Shown in pieces: positions 18,344-26,730 of a DNA stretch of 64,000 bases. This DNA comes from Thalassomonas sp. RHCl1 (GTDB lineage: Bacteria; Pseudomonadota; Gammaproteobacteria; Enterobacterales; Alteromonadaceae), in the NCBI RefSeq assembly GCF_947387555.1, contig NZ_CANDNZ010000011.1:123766-187765 (forward strand). The letters run 5' to 3'. The stretch's first letter is position 1, and each line of letters begins with the position of its first letter. The notes under the pieces were generated by a model, which saw only the letters and a program-made list of their open reading frames with translations, had not been told where the DNA came from and made no database searches. Made by a program: the position numbers and the translations under genes.

Positions 18344-19443
18344 TCCCGCTAAATAAGCCTTATCTACCCGACCAGAACAGATATCAGCAATATCTGCAAA
18401 CGGCTTTTGACAGCCAGAGGTTAACCAATGACGGTCCCCTGGTACAGCAACTCAAAGCTGCCCTTGAGCAATACCTGGGAGTAAAATACCTGCTGCCTGT
18501 GGTCAACGGCACCATGGCACTGCAGCTGGCTTATAAAACCTTTAACCTTAAAGGCAATGCCGTCACCACCCCTTATAGCTTTATCGCCACCAGCAGCAGT
18601 TTGCAATGGTTAAACATTCATCCCAATTTTGCCGATATCGAGACAAAAAGCTTGAACCTGTGTCCGGATAAGGCACTGGCTGCCATCAACCGTGAAACCA
18701 GTGCCCTGGTGCCGGTACATGTTTACGGCAACCCTTGCGATGTCGAGGCGTTTGAGCGTATAAAGGCAAAAACAAAAGTAAAGCTGATTTATGATGCCTC
18801 CCATGCTTTTGGCATTAAGCTCGGCGAGCGCAGCATCTTAAGCTACGGCGACGCCTCCACCCTAAGTTTTCATGCCACTAAACTGTTTCACTGTGTCGAA
18901 GGGGGCGCAGTGATCTTCAATAAAGAAAAAGACTACCGGAAGGCCGCCCGGATGATCAATTTTGGTATAGCACCAGAGAACGGCCATATTTCCGGTCCGG
19001 GCATCAACGGCAAAATGAGCGAATTACACGCTGCTATGGGCCTGGCGCTACTCGGTGATATCGACAACATATTGGCCCGCAGAAACCAGCTGTTTGATTA
19101 TTATAAAACCCTGCTTTGTCCCTACTTTGAGTTTCCGCTGTGGCACCACGAAGCCAGTCAGAACGCGATATATTTCCCGGTGATTTTTAAATCGGCGGCA
19201 GATTGCAATCAGGCATTTTTAACACTGAAAAAGCAAGGCATCGGCTCCAGAAGATACTTTTCTCCTTCCCTGAATACCTTAACTGACACCTTCAGCGGCC
19301 AGTCCGTCAGCTGCCCGGTTTCGGAAGGTTATGCCCAAAGACTGCTGTGCCTGCCCCTGTATTTCGATCTCACGGAAGAAGAAGTCGAAGAAGTCTGCAG
19401 CACCCTGATTAACAGCCTGGCGCTAAAGCAGGAAAACCGATGA
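18340..19443 (+). CDS. DegT/DnrJ-family aminotransferase, VioA-like (dTDP-viosamine synthesis)
   Basis: A 367-residue PLP-dependent sugar aminotransferase. It carries the N-terminal LNKPYLP motif, [33 protein letters not shown] and the PLP-lysine motif [15 protein letters not shown]. The [11 protein letters not shown] and FHATKLFH forms are like those of VioA enzymes, which turn dTDP-4-keto-6-deoxyglucose into dTDP-4-amino-4,6-dideoxyglucose (viosamine). RmlA plus RmlB supply the substrate. A 3-aminotransferase (FdtB type) is the main alternative. It overlaps both neighbours by four bases. Confidence 0.8.
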   Translation: MIPLNKPYLPDQNRYQQYLQTAFDSQRLTNDGPLVQQLKAALEQYLGVKYLLPVVNGTMALQLAYKTFNLKGNAVTTPYSFIATSSSLQWLNIHPNFADIETKSLNLCPDKALAAINRETSALVPVHVYGNPCDVEAFERIKAKTKVKLIYDASHAFGIKLGERSILSYGDASTLSFHATKLFHCVEGGAVIFNKEKDYRKAARMINFGIAPENGHISGPGINGKMSELHAAMGLALLGDIDNILARRNQLFDYYKTLLCPYFEFPLWHHEASQNAIYFPVIFKSAADCNQAFLTLKKQGIGSRRYFSPSLNTLTDTFSGQSVSCPVSEGYAQRLLCLPLYFDLTEEEVEEVCSTLINSLALKQENR

Positions 19444-20108
19444 AAGTAGCGATAATGCAGCCCTACTTTTTCCCTTACCTGGGATATTTTCAACTGATCA
19501 AAGCGGTTGATTGCTTTGTAATTTTTGATGACGTCAATTATATCAAACGTGGCTGGATCAATAAAAACCGCATCTGGCAGCACGGCCAGATCACTAACAT
19601 TACCCTACCGGTACAAAAAGCCAGTCAAAACAGAAAAATCAACCAGCACCAACGCACCACAGAGCAGCAACCACTGGATAAAATTAAAAAGCAAATCCGC
19701 CTCAGCTATAGCAAAGCGCCTTTTTTTCACGATTTATATCCGCTGCTGGAAAAGCTGCTTGATTATGATGAAAACAATTTAGCCCGCTACCTGGGATATG
19801 GTTTACAACAAATGTCTGGTTATTTGGCGCTGGATACCCGTTTTGTTTATGCCTCTGAATTATCACAACACCAGGTGCAAAACAGTGCCGAACAGCGCAT
19901 TATCAATATCACCCGCGAACTTGGCGGCAGTGAATATTTTAATTTACCCGGCGGCAAGGCGCTTTACCGGGAAGAAAACTTTAACGATGCCGGCATTAAG
20001 CTTAATTTTGTTTTTCCGGATTTTACCCGGCAAAACCCGCTATTACAGAGCGGGGAGCGTTCGGGTTTATCCATTATTGATGTCTTGATGTACACAAAAA
20101 ACATTTGA
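19440..20108 (+). CDS. WbqC-like family protein
   Basis: A 222-residue protein opening with [20 protein letters not shown], the hallmark of WbqC-like proteins, followed by FVIFDDVNYIKRGWINKNRI. These proteins are found in O-antigen and amino-sugar clusters next to VioA-like enzymes; their biochemical role is unproven and may be acyl transfer. Overlap with the aminotransferase supports a shared path. Confidence 0.82.
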   Translation: MKVAIMQPYFFPYLGYFQLIKAVDCFVIFDDVNYIKRGWINKNRIWQHGQITNITLPVQKASQNRKINQHQRTTEQQPLDKIKKQIRLSYSKAPFFHDLYPLLEKLLDYDENNLARYLGYGLQQMSGYLALDTRFVYASELSQHQVQNSAEQRIINITRELGGSEYFNLPGGKALYREENFNDAGIKLNFVFPDFTRQNPLLQSGERSGLSIIDVLMYTKNI

Positions 20109-20172
20109 ATACAGTGAATTGCCAAACATAAACCAGATTCAAGCCAAATATAAGCCAACAGCAGAGAGATTT

Positions 20173-20850
20173 ATGTCACACCAGCATGCTTCAGATAAAT
20201 GGGCGAGTTATTACCGGGCCAACCAGGGCAAGGGCAATTATTTTCCCGAAAACTTTGTCCACCGGGTCTTTTCATCGAGTTCGCCGGTGCAGTTCTTAGA
20301 CCATGATTACCGGGGAAAAAGCCTGTTAGATCTCGGCTGCGGTCACGGCAGGCATATTCCCTATCTGCAATCTTTGGGATTTGAGGTTTGCGGCCTGGAA
20401 GTATCGGCAGAGCAGGTATCCCAATTGCAACAACAGTTTCCCGGGCTTGAGTTTGCCGAAGGGGTAGCCGCTAATATTCCCCTGGCAGATAACCACTTCG
20501 ATTATCTGCTGGCCTGTAACGCTATTTATTATCTTGATAATGCAAAGCCAGGTTTTAGCCGCCATATCGCAGAAAGCCGCCGGGTACTCAAAAACGGCGG
20601 AAAAATGATATTTTCCATGCTCGGCGAAAAGCACACTATTTTTAACGATGCCAAGCAAAGCGGCCCCGGCCTGTATAAAATTGCCAAAGATTTCCTCGGT
20701 TTTCGCCACGATACATATATCCAGGCCTACACAGGCGATAACCAGCAACTTTTTAACGGCCTGGAAATAAAACATCAGGGAGAGATCATAGAAACCGTCG
20801 ATGATACCTGCCGCCATCTCCACTATTTCGTTGCCGTTAATAATAAATAA
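20173..20850 (+). CDS. Class I SAM-dependent methyltransferase
   Basis: About 225 residues from ATG 20173 (a weak GAGAG site upstream); a longer TTG-started frame at 20119 is less likely. The SAM motif LLDLGCGHGRHIPYL is followed by GLEVSAEQ, NHFDYLLACNAIYYLDN and SRRVLKNGGKMIFSM. The acceptor is unknown; a sugar or acyl hydroxyl in the same pathway is likely. Confidence 0.8.
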   Translation: MSHQHASDKWASYYRANQGKGNYFPENFVHRVFSSSSPVQFLDHDYRGKSLLDLGCGHGRHIPYLQSLGFEVCGLEVSAEQVSQLQQQFPGLEFAEGVAANIPLADNHFDYLLACNAIYYLDNAKPGFSRHIAESRRVLKNGGKMIFSMLGEKHTIFNDAKQSGPGLYKIAKDFLGFRHDTYIQAYTGDNQQLFNGLEIKHQGEIIETVDDTCRHLHYFVAVNNK

Positions 20851-20861
20851 CAGGTGTTATC

Positions 20862-21605
20862 ATGTTTGACCGACCCGAAAATATTTATCAAAAACAAAAA
20901 GCCGATCAGGCCCTGTCGGATCTCAAAGAAGTCTACCCGCAGCATTATTGCGGTGACGGCATGTTTGTGAGCAACCGCAATATGCATTTCTTTGAAGACG
21001 AGCAATTTCAGCGGTGCATGAACAAACTGGCCACCGGCGAGCCCTATATCGGCATGGCCTGGCGGGCACATACCCTGATTTGGTGTATTTCTCAAATCAT
21101 CAATACCCCAGGGGCGATCATGGAATTCGGCACCTTCCGCGGCTTTAAAATGAAATTTATGATGGAATATTTTACCGATCGGCTGGCGCAACGGGATATC
21201 TACCTGTTCGATACCTTTGAAGGCATAGACCCTAACCAAGCGGCCGACTCCCCCATCAGTCCGGATGAACATCAAAAAGCACAATTACATGCCTTCGTTC
21301 AGGACAGGTTCAAACAATACCCCAAGGTACAAATCATCAAAGGCGCCGCTCCCCAAACCCTGGAAGGTGTCACCATAGACAAGGTGGCGTTTATCCATCT
21401 GGATATGAACAGCTGGATGGCGGAAATTGGCACCCTGGAGAAACTCTGGGATAAACTGCTCCCCGGCGGCATCATCTTATTGGATGACTTTGGTTTCTTC
21501 GCCCACCGTGCGCAAAAAGATAAAGAGCTGGCCTGGTTTAAGGACAAGGGTTATGCGCCGCTGGAGTTACCCACCGGACAAGCCATGGTGATCAAACATG
21601 TATAA
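20862..21605 (+). CDS. TylF/MycF-like SAM-dependent methyltransferase
   Basis: A 247-residue protein with IMEFGTFRGFKMKFM, YLFDTFEGIDPN, a helical region, VAFIHLDMNSWMAEIGTLEKLWDKLLPGGIILLDDFGFF. This is the pattern of TylF-type sugar O-methyltransferases, which use a metal (DDF). It starts PENIYQKQKA; the next protein also begins with ENIYQ. Its end overlaps the next gene by eight bases. Confidence 0.75.
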   Translation: MFDRPENIYQKQKADQALSDLKEVYPQHYCGDGMFVSNRNMHFFEDEQFQRCMNKLATGEPYIGMAWRAHTLIWCISQIINTPGAIMEFGTFRGFKMKFMMEYFTDRLAQRDIYLFDTFEGIDPNQAADSPISPDEHQKAQLHAFVQDRFKQYPKVQIIKGAAPQTLEGVTIDKVAFIHLDMNSWMAEIGTLEKLWDKLLPGGIILLDDFGFFAHRAQKDKELAWFKDKGYAPLELPTGQAMVIKHV

Positions 21606-22353
21606 TTTTGAAGAAAATATTTATCAGTCGGAAACAATCCGCGACATAAGAACAGCCATCTACCAAGGCCCGGGGTATTTTGTCATCAAAGATTTTCTGC
21701 CCAAGCAGGCGGTTAAAAAAATCCAGCAAAGGTGGCTCAGTGGCGAAGTGGATTATTACTTCGACCGCTTCCATAAAAACACCGCAGTAAACTTTCACAC
21801 CCCTAACTATTTAATCAAGGGGGCAAACGCCGGTGACCGCTCCTATTGCATCAATATCTGGAACCAGGCACCGGATGACGAGCTGCACGATATCGCCATT
21901 GAAGCCAATAAAATCCGCAATATCGTCGAAGGCAGGCCCAGGTATTTTGCCACCCGCAACTGCGATGAACTGGTATTGCAATATCGCTTGTCGCGCACCG
22001 TCTCCCCGGGTTTTGCCGTTAAAAAACACGCCGATTTTTTTGAAGAATTCAGGCCGGATCCCGCCGGAAACCATGCCTTTGATCCGAAAAGATGTCAGCT
22101 GACGCTGTTTCTCAGCGATTATGGCAAAGACTATCACCAGGGCGGTTTTCACTTTGTTAATAATGCCGGACAGGAACTGCTCTTTGGCCGGGACGTCGCA
22201 GTAGCAGCAGGCGATCTGGTGATCTGGAAATATTCCAATATCCACTGCGTCAGGGAAGTTACAGCCTTAAATGACAAGACAGGATTTTCCCGTATTATTT
22301 TTCCGCAATTTGACAATATGGCAAAAGATAAGCTGAAGGAGGGAGCCCGATGA
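21598..22353 (+). CDS. Fe(II)/2-oxoglutarate-dependent oxygenase-like protein
   Basis: A 251-residue protein with a probable double-stranded beta-helix. The metal site appears as the HAD triad at KKHADFFEEF, a distal histidine at NIHCVREV, and a 2OG-binding arginine at GFSRIIF. QLTLFLSDYGKDYHQGGFHFV is typical of the core. It probably hydroxylates a sugar acyl group or an intermediate. It overlaps both neighbours, by eight and four bases. Confidence 0.65.
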   Translation: MYNFEENIYQSETIRDIRTAIYQGPGYFVIKDFLPKQAVKKIQQRWLSGEVDYYFDRFHKNTAVNFHTPNYLIKGANAGDRSYCINIWNQAPDDELHDIAIEANKIRNIVEGRPRYFATRNCDELVLQYRLSRTVSPGFAVKKHADFFEEFRPDPAGNHAFDPKRCQLTLFLSDYGKDYHQGGFHFVNNAGQELLFGRDVAVAAGDLVIWKYSNIHCVREVTALNDKTGFSRIIFPQFDNMAKDKLKEGAR

Positions 22354-22955
22354 GAATTCCTGACAATTACCCGCAGCAGCTGTCGGACATCTTAGATGTA
22401 CATATGAGCTGTGAGCTCTTACCGTCCCGGTATTGTGTAAACTTTTTAAATATTAAAGAAGAATTTAACCGCTTCTTTGCAGAGTTGAAGCTAAACCGGG
22501 CCCGTATTGCCGACTTTTTCGGCCGCTCCTTACCCTATGGCGATAATGCCGCCATAGCAGCCATAGAAAGTTTCGAATGCCGGAAAAACTTTAAAGATGC
22601 CGCCAAAAAGCTTTATGGCAACAAGGTAAAACCATTAGACATTAATAATCTAGAGTTGGATAACTATGATCTGATCCTGATCAACCTGGAATTCGGCGGC
22701 CTGAGCGACCACGGCATGCCCCTGTGGCTCAATGAAAAGTTTCGCAAGCACCACAAGGTCTTCGGTTATAAATATAATTTACCTCATCAGGCAAAACCCG
22801 AAGGCAGTTTGTTTTACCGCTCGGATGATAATGAAGAGATCAATACCCTGGCGGAATTTAACTGGTACAAACATATGGTCAGTCATGTCCATCAAGGAGT
22901 GAAAAGAATAGAAAGAGAATACCTGACCTTGTTTGATTTAAATATCAACTACTGA
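22350..22955 (+). CDS. Hypothetical protein at end of sugar operon
   Basis: A 201-residue soluble protein with no signal peptide. Segments are FFAELKLNRARIADFFGRSLPYGDNAAIAAIESFECRKN and LDNYDLILINLEFGGLSDHGMP. I do not recognise the family. It overlaps the oxygenase gene by four bases (ATGA), so it is translated with it and should serve the same pathway. Confidence 0.7.
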   Translation: MRIPDNYPQQLSDILDVHMSCELLPSRYCVNFLNIKEEFNRFFAELKLNRARIADFFGRSLPYGDNAAIAAIESFECRKNFKDAAKKLYGNKVKPLDINNLELDNYDLILINLEFGGLSDHGMPLWLNEKFRKHHKVFGYKYNLPHQAKPEGSLFYRSDDNEEINTLAEFNWYKHMVSHVHQGVKRIEREYLTLFDLNINY

Positions 22956-22969
22956 AGAAGTTAAGCAGA

Positions 22970-23908
22970 TTAAGGCCACCTGGTAGTTAACGCTTGCTTT
23001 ATGCTTTGTCCGGCCAGCTTGCTATCCAGTGCAGAGCGCCGGGCAAATCTGGCGCGGCTAAATGCCACCAGGCGGGCACCTAAGCCCGACTTAAACCTAG
23101 CCAGGCTGTCTGCTTCGCTGATGCCGCCGCCCAAATCCAAAAAGCCGGCACCGCTGTTTTGCAAGTATTGATAAATAAAGACGATCAGGGCGCGGCTGAC
23201 ATCAAGATCACAGGCTTTATAGCCCATAAAGGTATAGTCATAACCGCCTTCCACCTGAGATACCGCGGCACCGGCAACAACTTCTCCCCGATATTTCAGC
23301 AAAAACAACTGCCACAGGGGACTGGAAAATAATACCTGCCACTGCTCCCGGGTAAAAAGATACTGGCCGCCAAAATTAGCCCTTTGTGCGGTATCGCTAT
23401 AAAGCCTGGCAAAGACCTCAATAGCGGAGTCAAGCTCCGCTTCGGCCTTCACTAGCTCAAACTGCTGTGCGGCACTGAAAATTTTCCGTACCCGGGCACG
23501 GGAGTCCCGCTTCATGTTTTTTAACAATGCCTGCTCGTCTAATCCCGAGTCAAGGCGGTAATTGCCCCGGCTGTCCAGGTAATAAATAAAATCTCCGCTG
23601 GTGTACAACCCCGGGGACTGCTCGGTTAAGTCCCGGCTTTGTAAGAAGCCTCCCGAGATATCCATTTTTGCCAGTGCGCCGGCGGCCAATTCCTGCCTAA
23701 AATCGAAGCGGCTGCAGCCGGAAAAACAGATGGGAGATACCACAAACCGTGAATTTTGCGGCAATAAGTCATTACCCCGCTTGGTAATAAAATAAGGAAA
23801 TAACCCCTCTTGCCCGCCCGCTGCCGCCAGCCCTTGTTCAACAAAAGCGGGCATGACCGGACCACAAAACTGCAAAAACTCAGGCGTGGCAAAGCCGGAA
23901 GTTATCAT
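22970..23908 (-). CDS. GNAT/FemAB-like acyltransferase
   Basis: A 312-residue protein whose C-terminal half has the FemAB/GNAT-like pattern: KNMKRDSRARVRKIFSAAQQFE, FLLKYRGEVVAGAAVSQVEGGYDYTFMGY, and FLDLGGGISEADSLARFKSGLGA. It probably transfers an acyl or aminoacyl group, perhaps to the amino group of viosamine in place of VioB; this is an inference from location. It shares a one-base stop/start overlap with the PhyH gene. Confidence 0.62.
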   Translation of the reverse strand: MITSGFATPEFLQFCGPVMPAFVEQGLAAAGGQEGLFPYFITKRGNDLLPQNSRFVVSPICFSGCSRFDFRQELAAGALAKMDISGGFLQSRDLTEQSPGLYTSGDFIYYLDSRGNYRLDSGLDEQALLKNMKRDSRARVRKIFSAAQQFELVKAEAELDSAIEVFARLYSDTAQRANFGGQYLFTREQWQVLFSSPLWQLFLLKYRGEVVAGAAVSQVEGGYDYTFMGYKACDLDVSRALIVFIYQYLQNSGAGFLDLGGGISEADSLARFKSGLGARLVAFSRARFARRSALDSKLAGQSIKQALTTRWP

Positions 23909-24705
23909 TACCCCTGATCACTTTGATAAAAGCGGTTTTCATCCGTTTGATAAAAATCATCCAGGGAAACCGGGGTGAGCGCATTGTAGCCTAAGAGCTG
24001 TTTCAAATGGGCTGAGCAGGTGTTGCCAAAGTCCGGACCAAAAGCCCTGGGATAATCCAGCTGCTGCTTGATAAAAGGTTTGGAGAAAAAGGGCGTGATA
24101 ATATGGCGAACCTCCCGGCTGTGGTTTTGTCCGGCACAATGCCAGATATGGCCGTCAAAAAGCAAGACATCCCCGGCCTTGCCTTCCGCCCGCACCGCCT
24201 GTTTGAAAAACTTTTCTTCATCCGGTTTTTCCGGGCTATGCTCCGAACCTTCCAGCACCCAGGTCGCGCCGTTTTCCGTGGTGGAGTCATCCAGCATGAT
24301 CAGGGTATTGATCCATAGTTTCTCGGCGCCGTGAAAAGAACGCACATCCCGGTGAATATTTTGCGTATAAACTTCACCACCGGGGCGAATTTTCGATAAC
24401 CCCATGGTATTTAAAATATATTTACCGTCAAAGAATTGCTCAAGGATCGGATGGGTTTTGTTCGGCTCGAGCAGTTTGAGCATTTTACGACACAGCACCG
24501 GGGTATGATGGGTGGCATCGATAACCTTATCGGCTATGCCTTTCTTTTTCTGGATATCAATAAATGCCTGTTCGTGCTGATAAAATTCACTGATGATTTC
24601 CTTCATCAAACTTTCAGGATAAACACTGGGGATCAATACCCAGCCTTTTTCCGCCAGTTGCTTTAACGCCGATTCAACCGAAATATCACTTGCTCTGCTC
24701 ACCAT
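23908..24705 (-). CDS. Phytanoyl-CoA dioxygenase (PhyH) family protein
   Basis: A 265-residue non-heme iron oxygenase. The HxD motif is NIHRDVRSFHGAEKLWINTLIMLDD; the distal histidine and arginine are seen in DGHIWHCAGQNHSREVRHIITPF. These enzymes hydroxylate small molecules using 2-oxoglutarate and oxygen. It is paired with the acyltransferase-like gene on the minus strand and with the methyltransferase gene upstream, so it is likely to decorate a sugar or its acyl group. Confidence 0.8.
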   Translation of the reverse strand: MVSRASDISVESALKQLAEKGWVLIPSVYPESLMKEIISEFYQHEQAFIDIQKKKGIADKVIDATHHTPVLCRKMLKLLEPNKTHPILEQFFDGKYILNTMGLSKIRPGGEVYTQNIHRDVRSFHGAEKLWINTLIMLDDSTTENGATWVLEGSEHSPEKPDEEKFFKQAVRAEGKAGDVLLFDGHIWHCAGQNHSREVRHIITPFFSKPFIKQQLDYPRAFGPDFGNTCSAHLKQLLGYNALTPVSLDDFYQTDENRFYQSDQG

Positions 24706-24744
24706 TTACTCCTAAGTCCGGGTCGATTTGACCGAAGTTCATCA

Positions 24745-25497
24745 CTAGCACAATTTGACATAACTCTGCAGCGGGCTGATGGGACTGCGGATCACCTCAA
24801 ATGGCCTGTCCCCCATCACCTCACGAAAAGCGACGGTTTCCCCCGGGAAGTCCTGGTAGCACAACTCGTCAAACGCAAAAATGGTATTTTTCGAGCAGTA
24901 TGGCAACAATTGCTGCAGAGCAAATTTTGTCGGTTCATAGAGATCAAAATCAAAATAAACCATGCTGATTAAAGTTTCCGGATGATCCGCCAGGTATTTT
25001 GGCAAGGTTTGCAGCACATCACCTTTAACCAGCTCAAACTTTTTCTCATTACTTTTCGGATTTAACTGCTCGTTCAGACTCAAGATATCCGCCAGCACCT
25101 TTTCATAGTTTTCGGAGACGGTATAGGCACCGTCTGCCACCTTAGCGCCGGTGCCGTCTTTTTCATTGGTATGGGGAAAACCGGCAAAAGTATCAAAACC
25201 AATAATTTTACGGCTGATATTATAGGGCTCATAAAGAGATCTCAGGGCGGATAACAATGCCAGATTCTGCCCCCAGCGAACGCCCAGCTCGATCACTACG
25301 CCATGAGTAGAAAGCATTTGCTGGTACAGCTCAGCCATAAACAAAATACGTCCCAGGGAACTGCGGGATAAAAACAAACCTAAATTGGCAAGAATTTCAT
25401 TGTCCGGAATCGGCGTATTATGCAGGTGTTTAACCAGATCCTGATAAACGGATACTTCGTTATTGTTCAAATGATGCTTAAGAGTGAAATCACTCAT
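24745..25497 (-). CDS. TylF/MycF-like SAM-dependent methyltransferase
   Basis: About 250 residues from ATG 25497, which has GGAG nine bases upstream; the 13-residue longer form lacks a ribosome site. The SAM motif is VVIELGVRWGQNLALLSAL, then IGFDTFAGFP, LVKGDVLQTLPKYL and MVYFDFDLYEPTKFALQQLLPY. This resembles sugar O-methyltransferases of antibiotic and flagellin-glycan clusters. It is the first gene of the minus-strand set 25497-22970. Confidence 0.75.
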   Translation of the reverse strand: MSDFTLKHHLNNNEVSVYQDLVKHLHNTPIPDNEILANLGLFLSRSSLGRILFMAELYQQMLSTHGVVIELGVRWGQNLALLSALRSLYEPYNISRKIIGFDTFAGFPHTNEKDGTGAKVADGAYTVSENYEKVLADILSLNEQLNPKSNEKKFELVKGDVLQTLPKYLADHPETLISMVYFDFDLYEPTKFALQQLLPYCSKNTIFAFDELCYQDFPGETVAFREVMGDRPFEVIRSPISPLQSYVKLC

Positions 25498-25671
25498 ATA
25501 ATTGACTCCGAAAAGAGGTTTATCAACACTAATCATATAAGTTTTAACACCTTATACAATAGCTGACGCTAAAATAGTGGCAAAGCAAGCGCTGTTATGC
25601 TGAAATCAAAACAGCTTAAGTAAATACCGGCTACCTGTCGGTGCTTTGCTCCACACAGTAACAGGAAAAAG

Positions 25672-26697
25672 ATGACCATTATCTGCCACCTGGGTAACCC
25701 CAAGGCCTACTCCACTTCGATCCAGGCGATGCTGGCGGAGTCGGAGCAAGACCAGTTTCACTATATAGGTTTTCGCCCGTCACCGGAAAAAGCCAACTGG
25801 TATATGAACCCGCTCATTGCCGAATTGTTGAATTTTGACCTCCGTTACACCGGGAGATTTGGTTTCCAACAAAAATGTCCGGATTACCAGGCATTTTTCC
25901 GGCAACTGGCGACAACAGCCAGTGCACAAAATAAGGGGATCTGGATTTCCAGTGAAAACCTGTCGATGCGCGCCATTATGGAAGAAATTGATCCCCTGGA
26001 AAAAATAGCCCGGTTACAACAAGTATTACCGGACGGCGTCACCTTTGTCCTTGTCTTCAGAAATATCTGGGCCAGCCTGAGATCCCTATATTCCGAATTC
26101 ACAAAAATGGGCTACAGCAAAAGCTATGCTTATTTTACCGACGAAACTTATTTATTTCGCCGGGCGAACTTCCTCGACTCCCTGTTGCCCGGCCATCTCA
26201 TTTGTGGACTGCAGCAGGAATTAACCGGCACAAACCGGTTAAGCTATCACTTCCTGGATAATGATCCTAAGCTCAGCGGTGAAAAGCTCCATGCCTTTTT
26301 ATCCGGCCTGCAAAGGGGTATCAAGCTGGCACCGTTAAGAAATATTAACAGCTCACAAGCAAAATCCGGCACCAGCGAATCCAGGGCTTTGATTAACAGC
26401 CAGGCCCCTTATGCGTTAGACGGCAGCGGCCTGATTGAAAATCACAGGGCGTTTTGGCATCTGGAAACGGAACAACAACAGGTTTTCGAGCAACATATCT
26501 GGGGTAAACTGCGACAAAATAAACAAAATAACCATCAAGCAGGCCAGTTAACCCCAGCAAAAGAACACTTGGTAGCCTCAAGCCGGTTAACAAATTTTAT
26601 CAATAATATTTATCACCAGGATAAACAATTATTGGCCAAAGGTGTCAATGAAGATTATGAAAACCTTTGGCTGGATTTATCCCCTCACAACGGTTGA
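25672..26697 (+). CDS. Sulfotransferase-like protein
   Basis: A 341-residue soluble protein. The N-terminus CHLGNPKAYSTSIQAMLAES resembles the 5'-phosphosulfate-binding loop of PAPS-dependent sulfotransferases, and VTFVLVFRNIWASLRSLYSEF resembles the 3'-phosphate strand-helix (R...S). The second half is poorly conserved. It faces away from the methyltransferase gene and converges on the glycosyltransferase gene. It could sulfate the glycan, but the assignment is tentative. Confidence 0.55.
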   Translation: MTIICHLGNPKAYSTSIQAMLAESEQDQFHYIGFRPSPEKANWYMNPLIAELLNFDLRYTGRFGFQQKCPDYQAFFRQLATTASAQNKGIWISSENLSMRAIMEEIDPLEKIARLQQVLPDGVTFVLVFRNIWASLRSLYSEFTKMGYSKSYAYFTDETYLFRRANFLDSLLPGHLICGLQQELTGTNRLSYHFLDNDPKLSGEKLHAFLSGLQRGIKLAPLRNINSSQAKSGTSESRALINSQAPYALDGSGLIENHRAFWHLETEQQQVFEQHIWGKLRQNKQNNHQAGQLTPAKEHLVASSRLTNFINNIYHQDKQLLAKGVNEDYENLWLDLSPHNG

Positions 26698-26730
26698 TAA
26701 CGCACAATGAAAGGGGAGGCAAAACAACGG

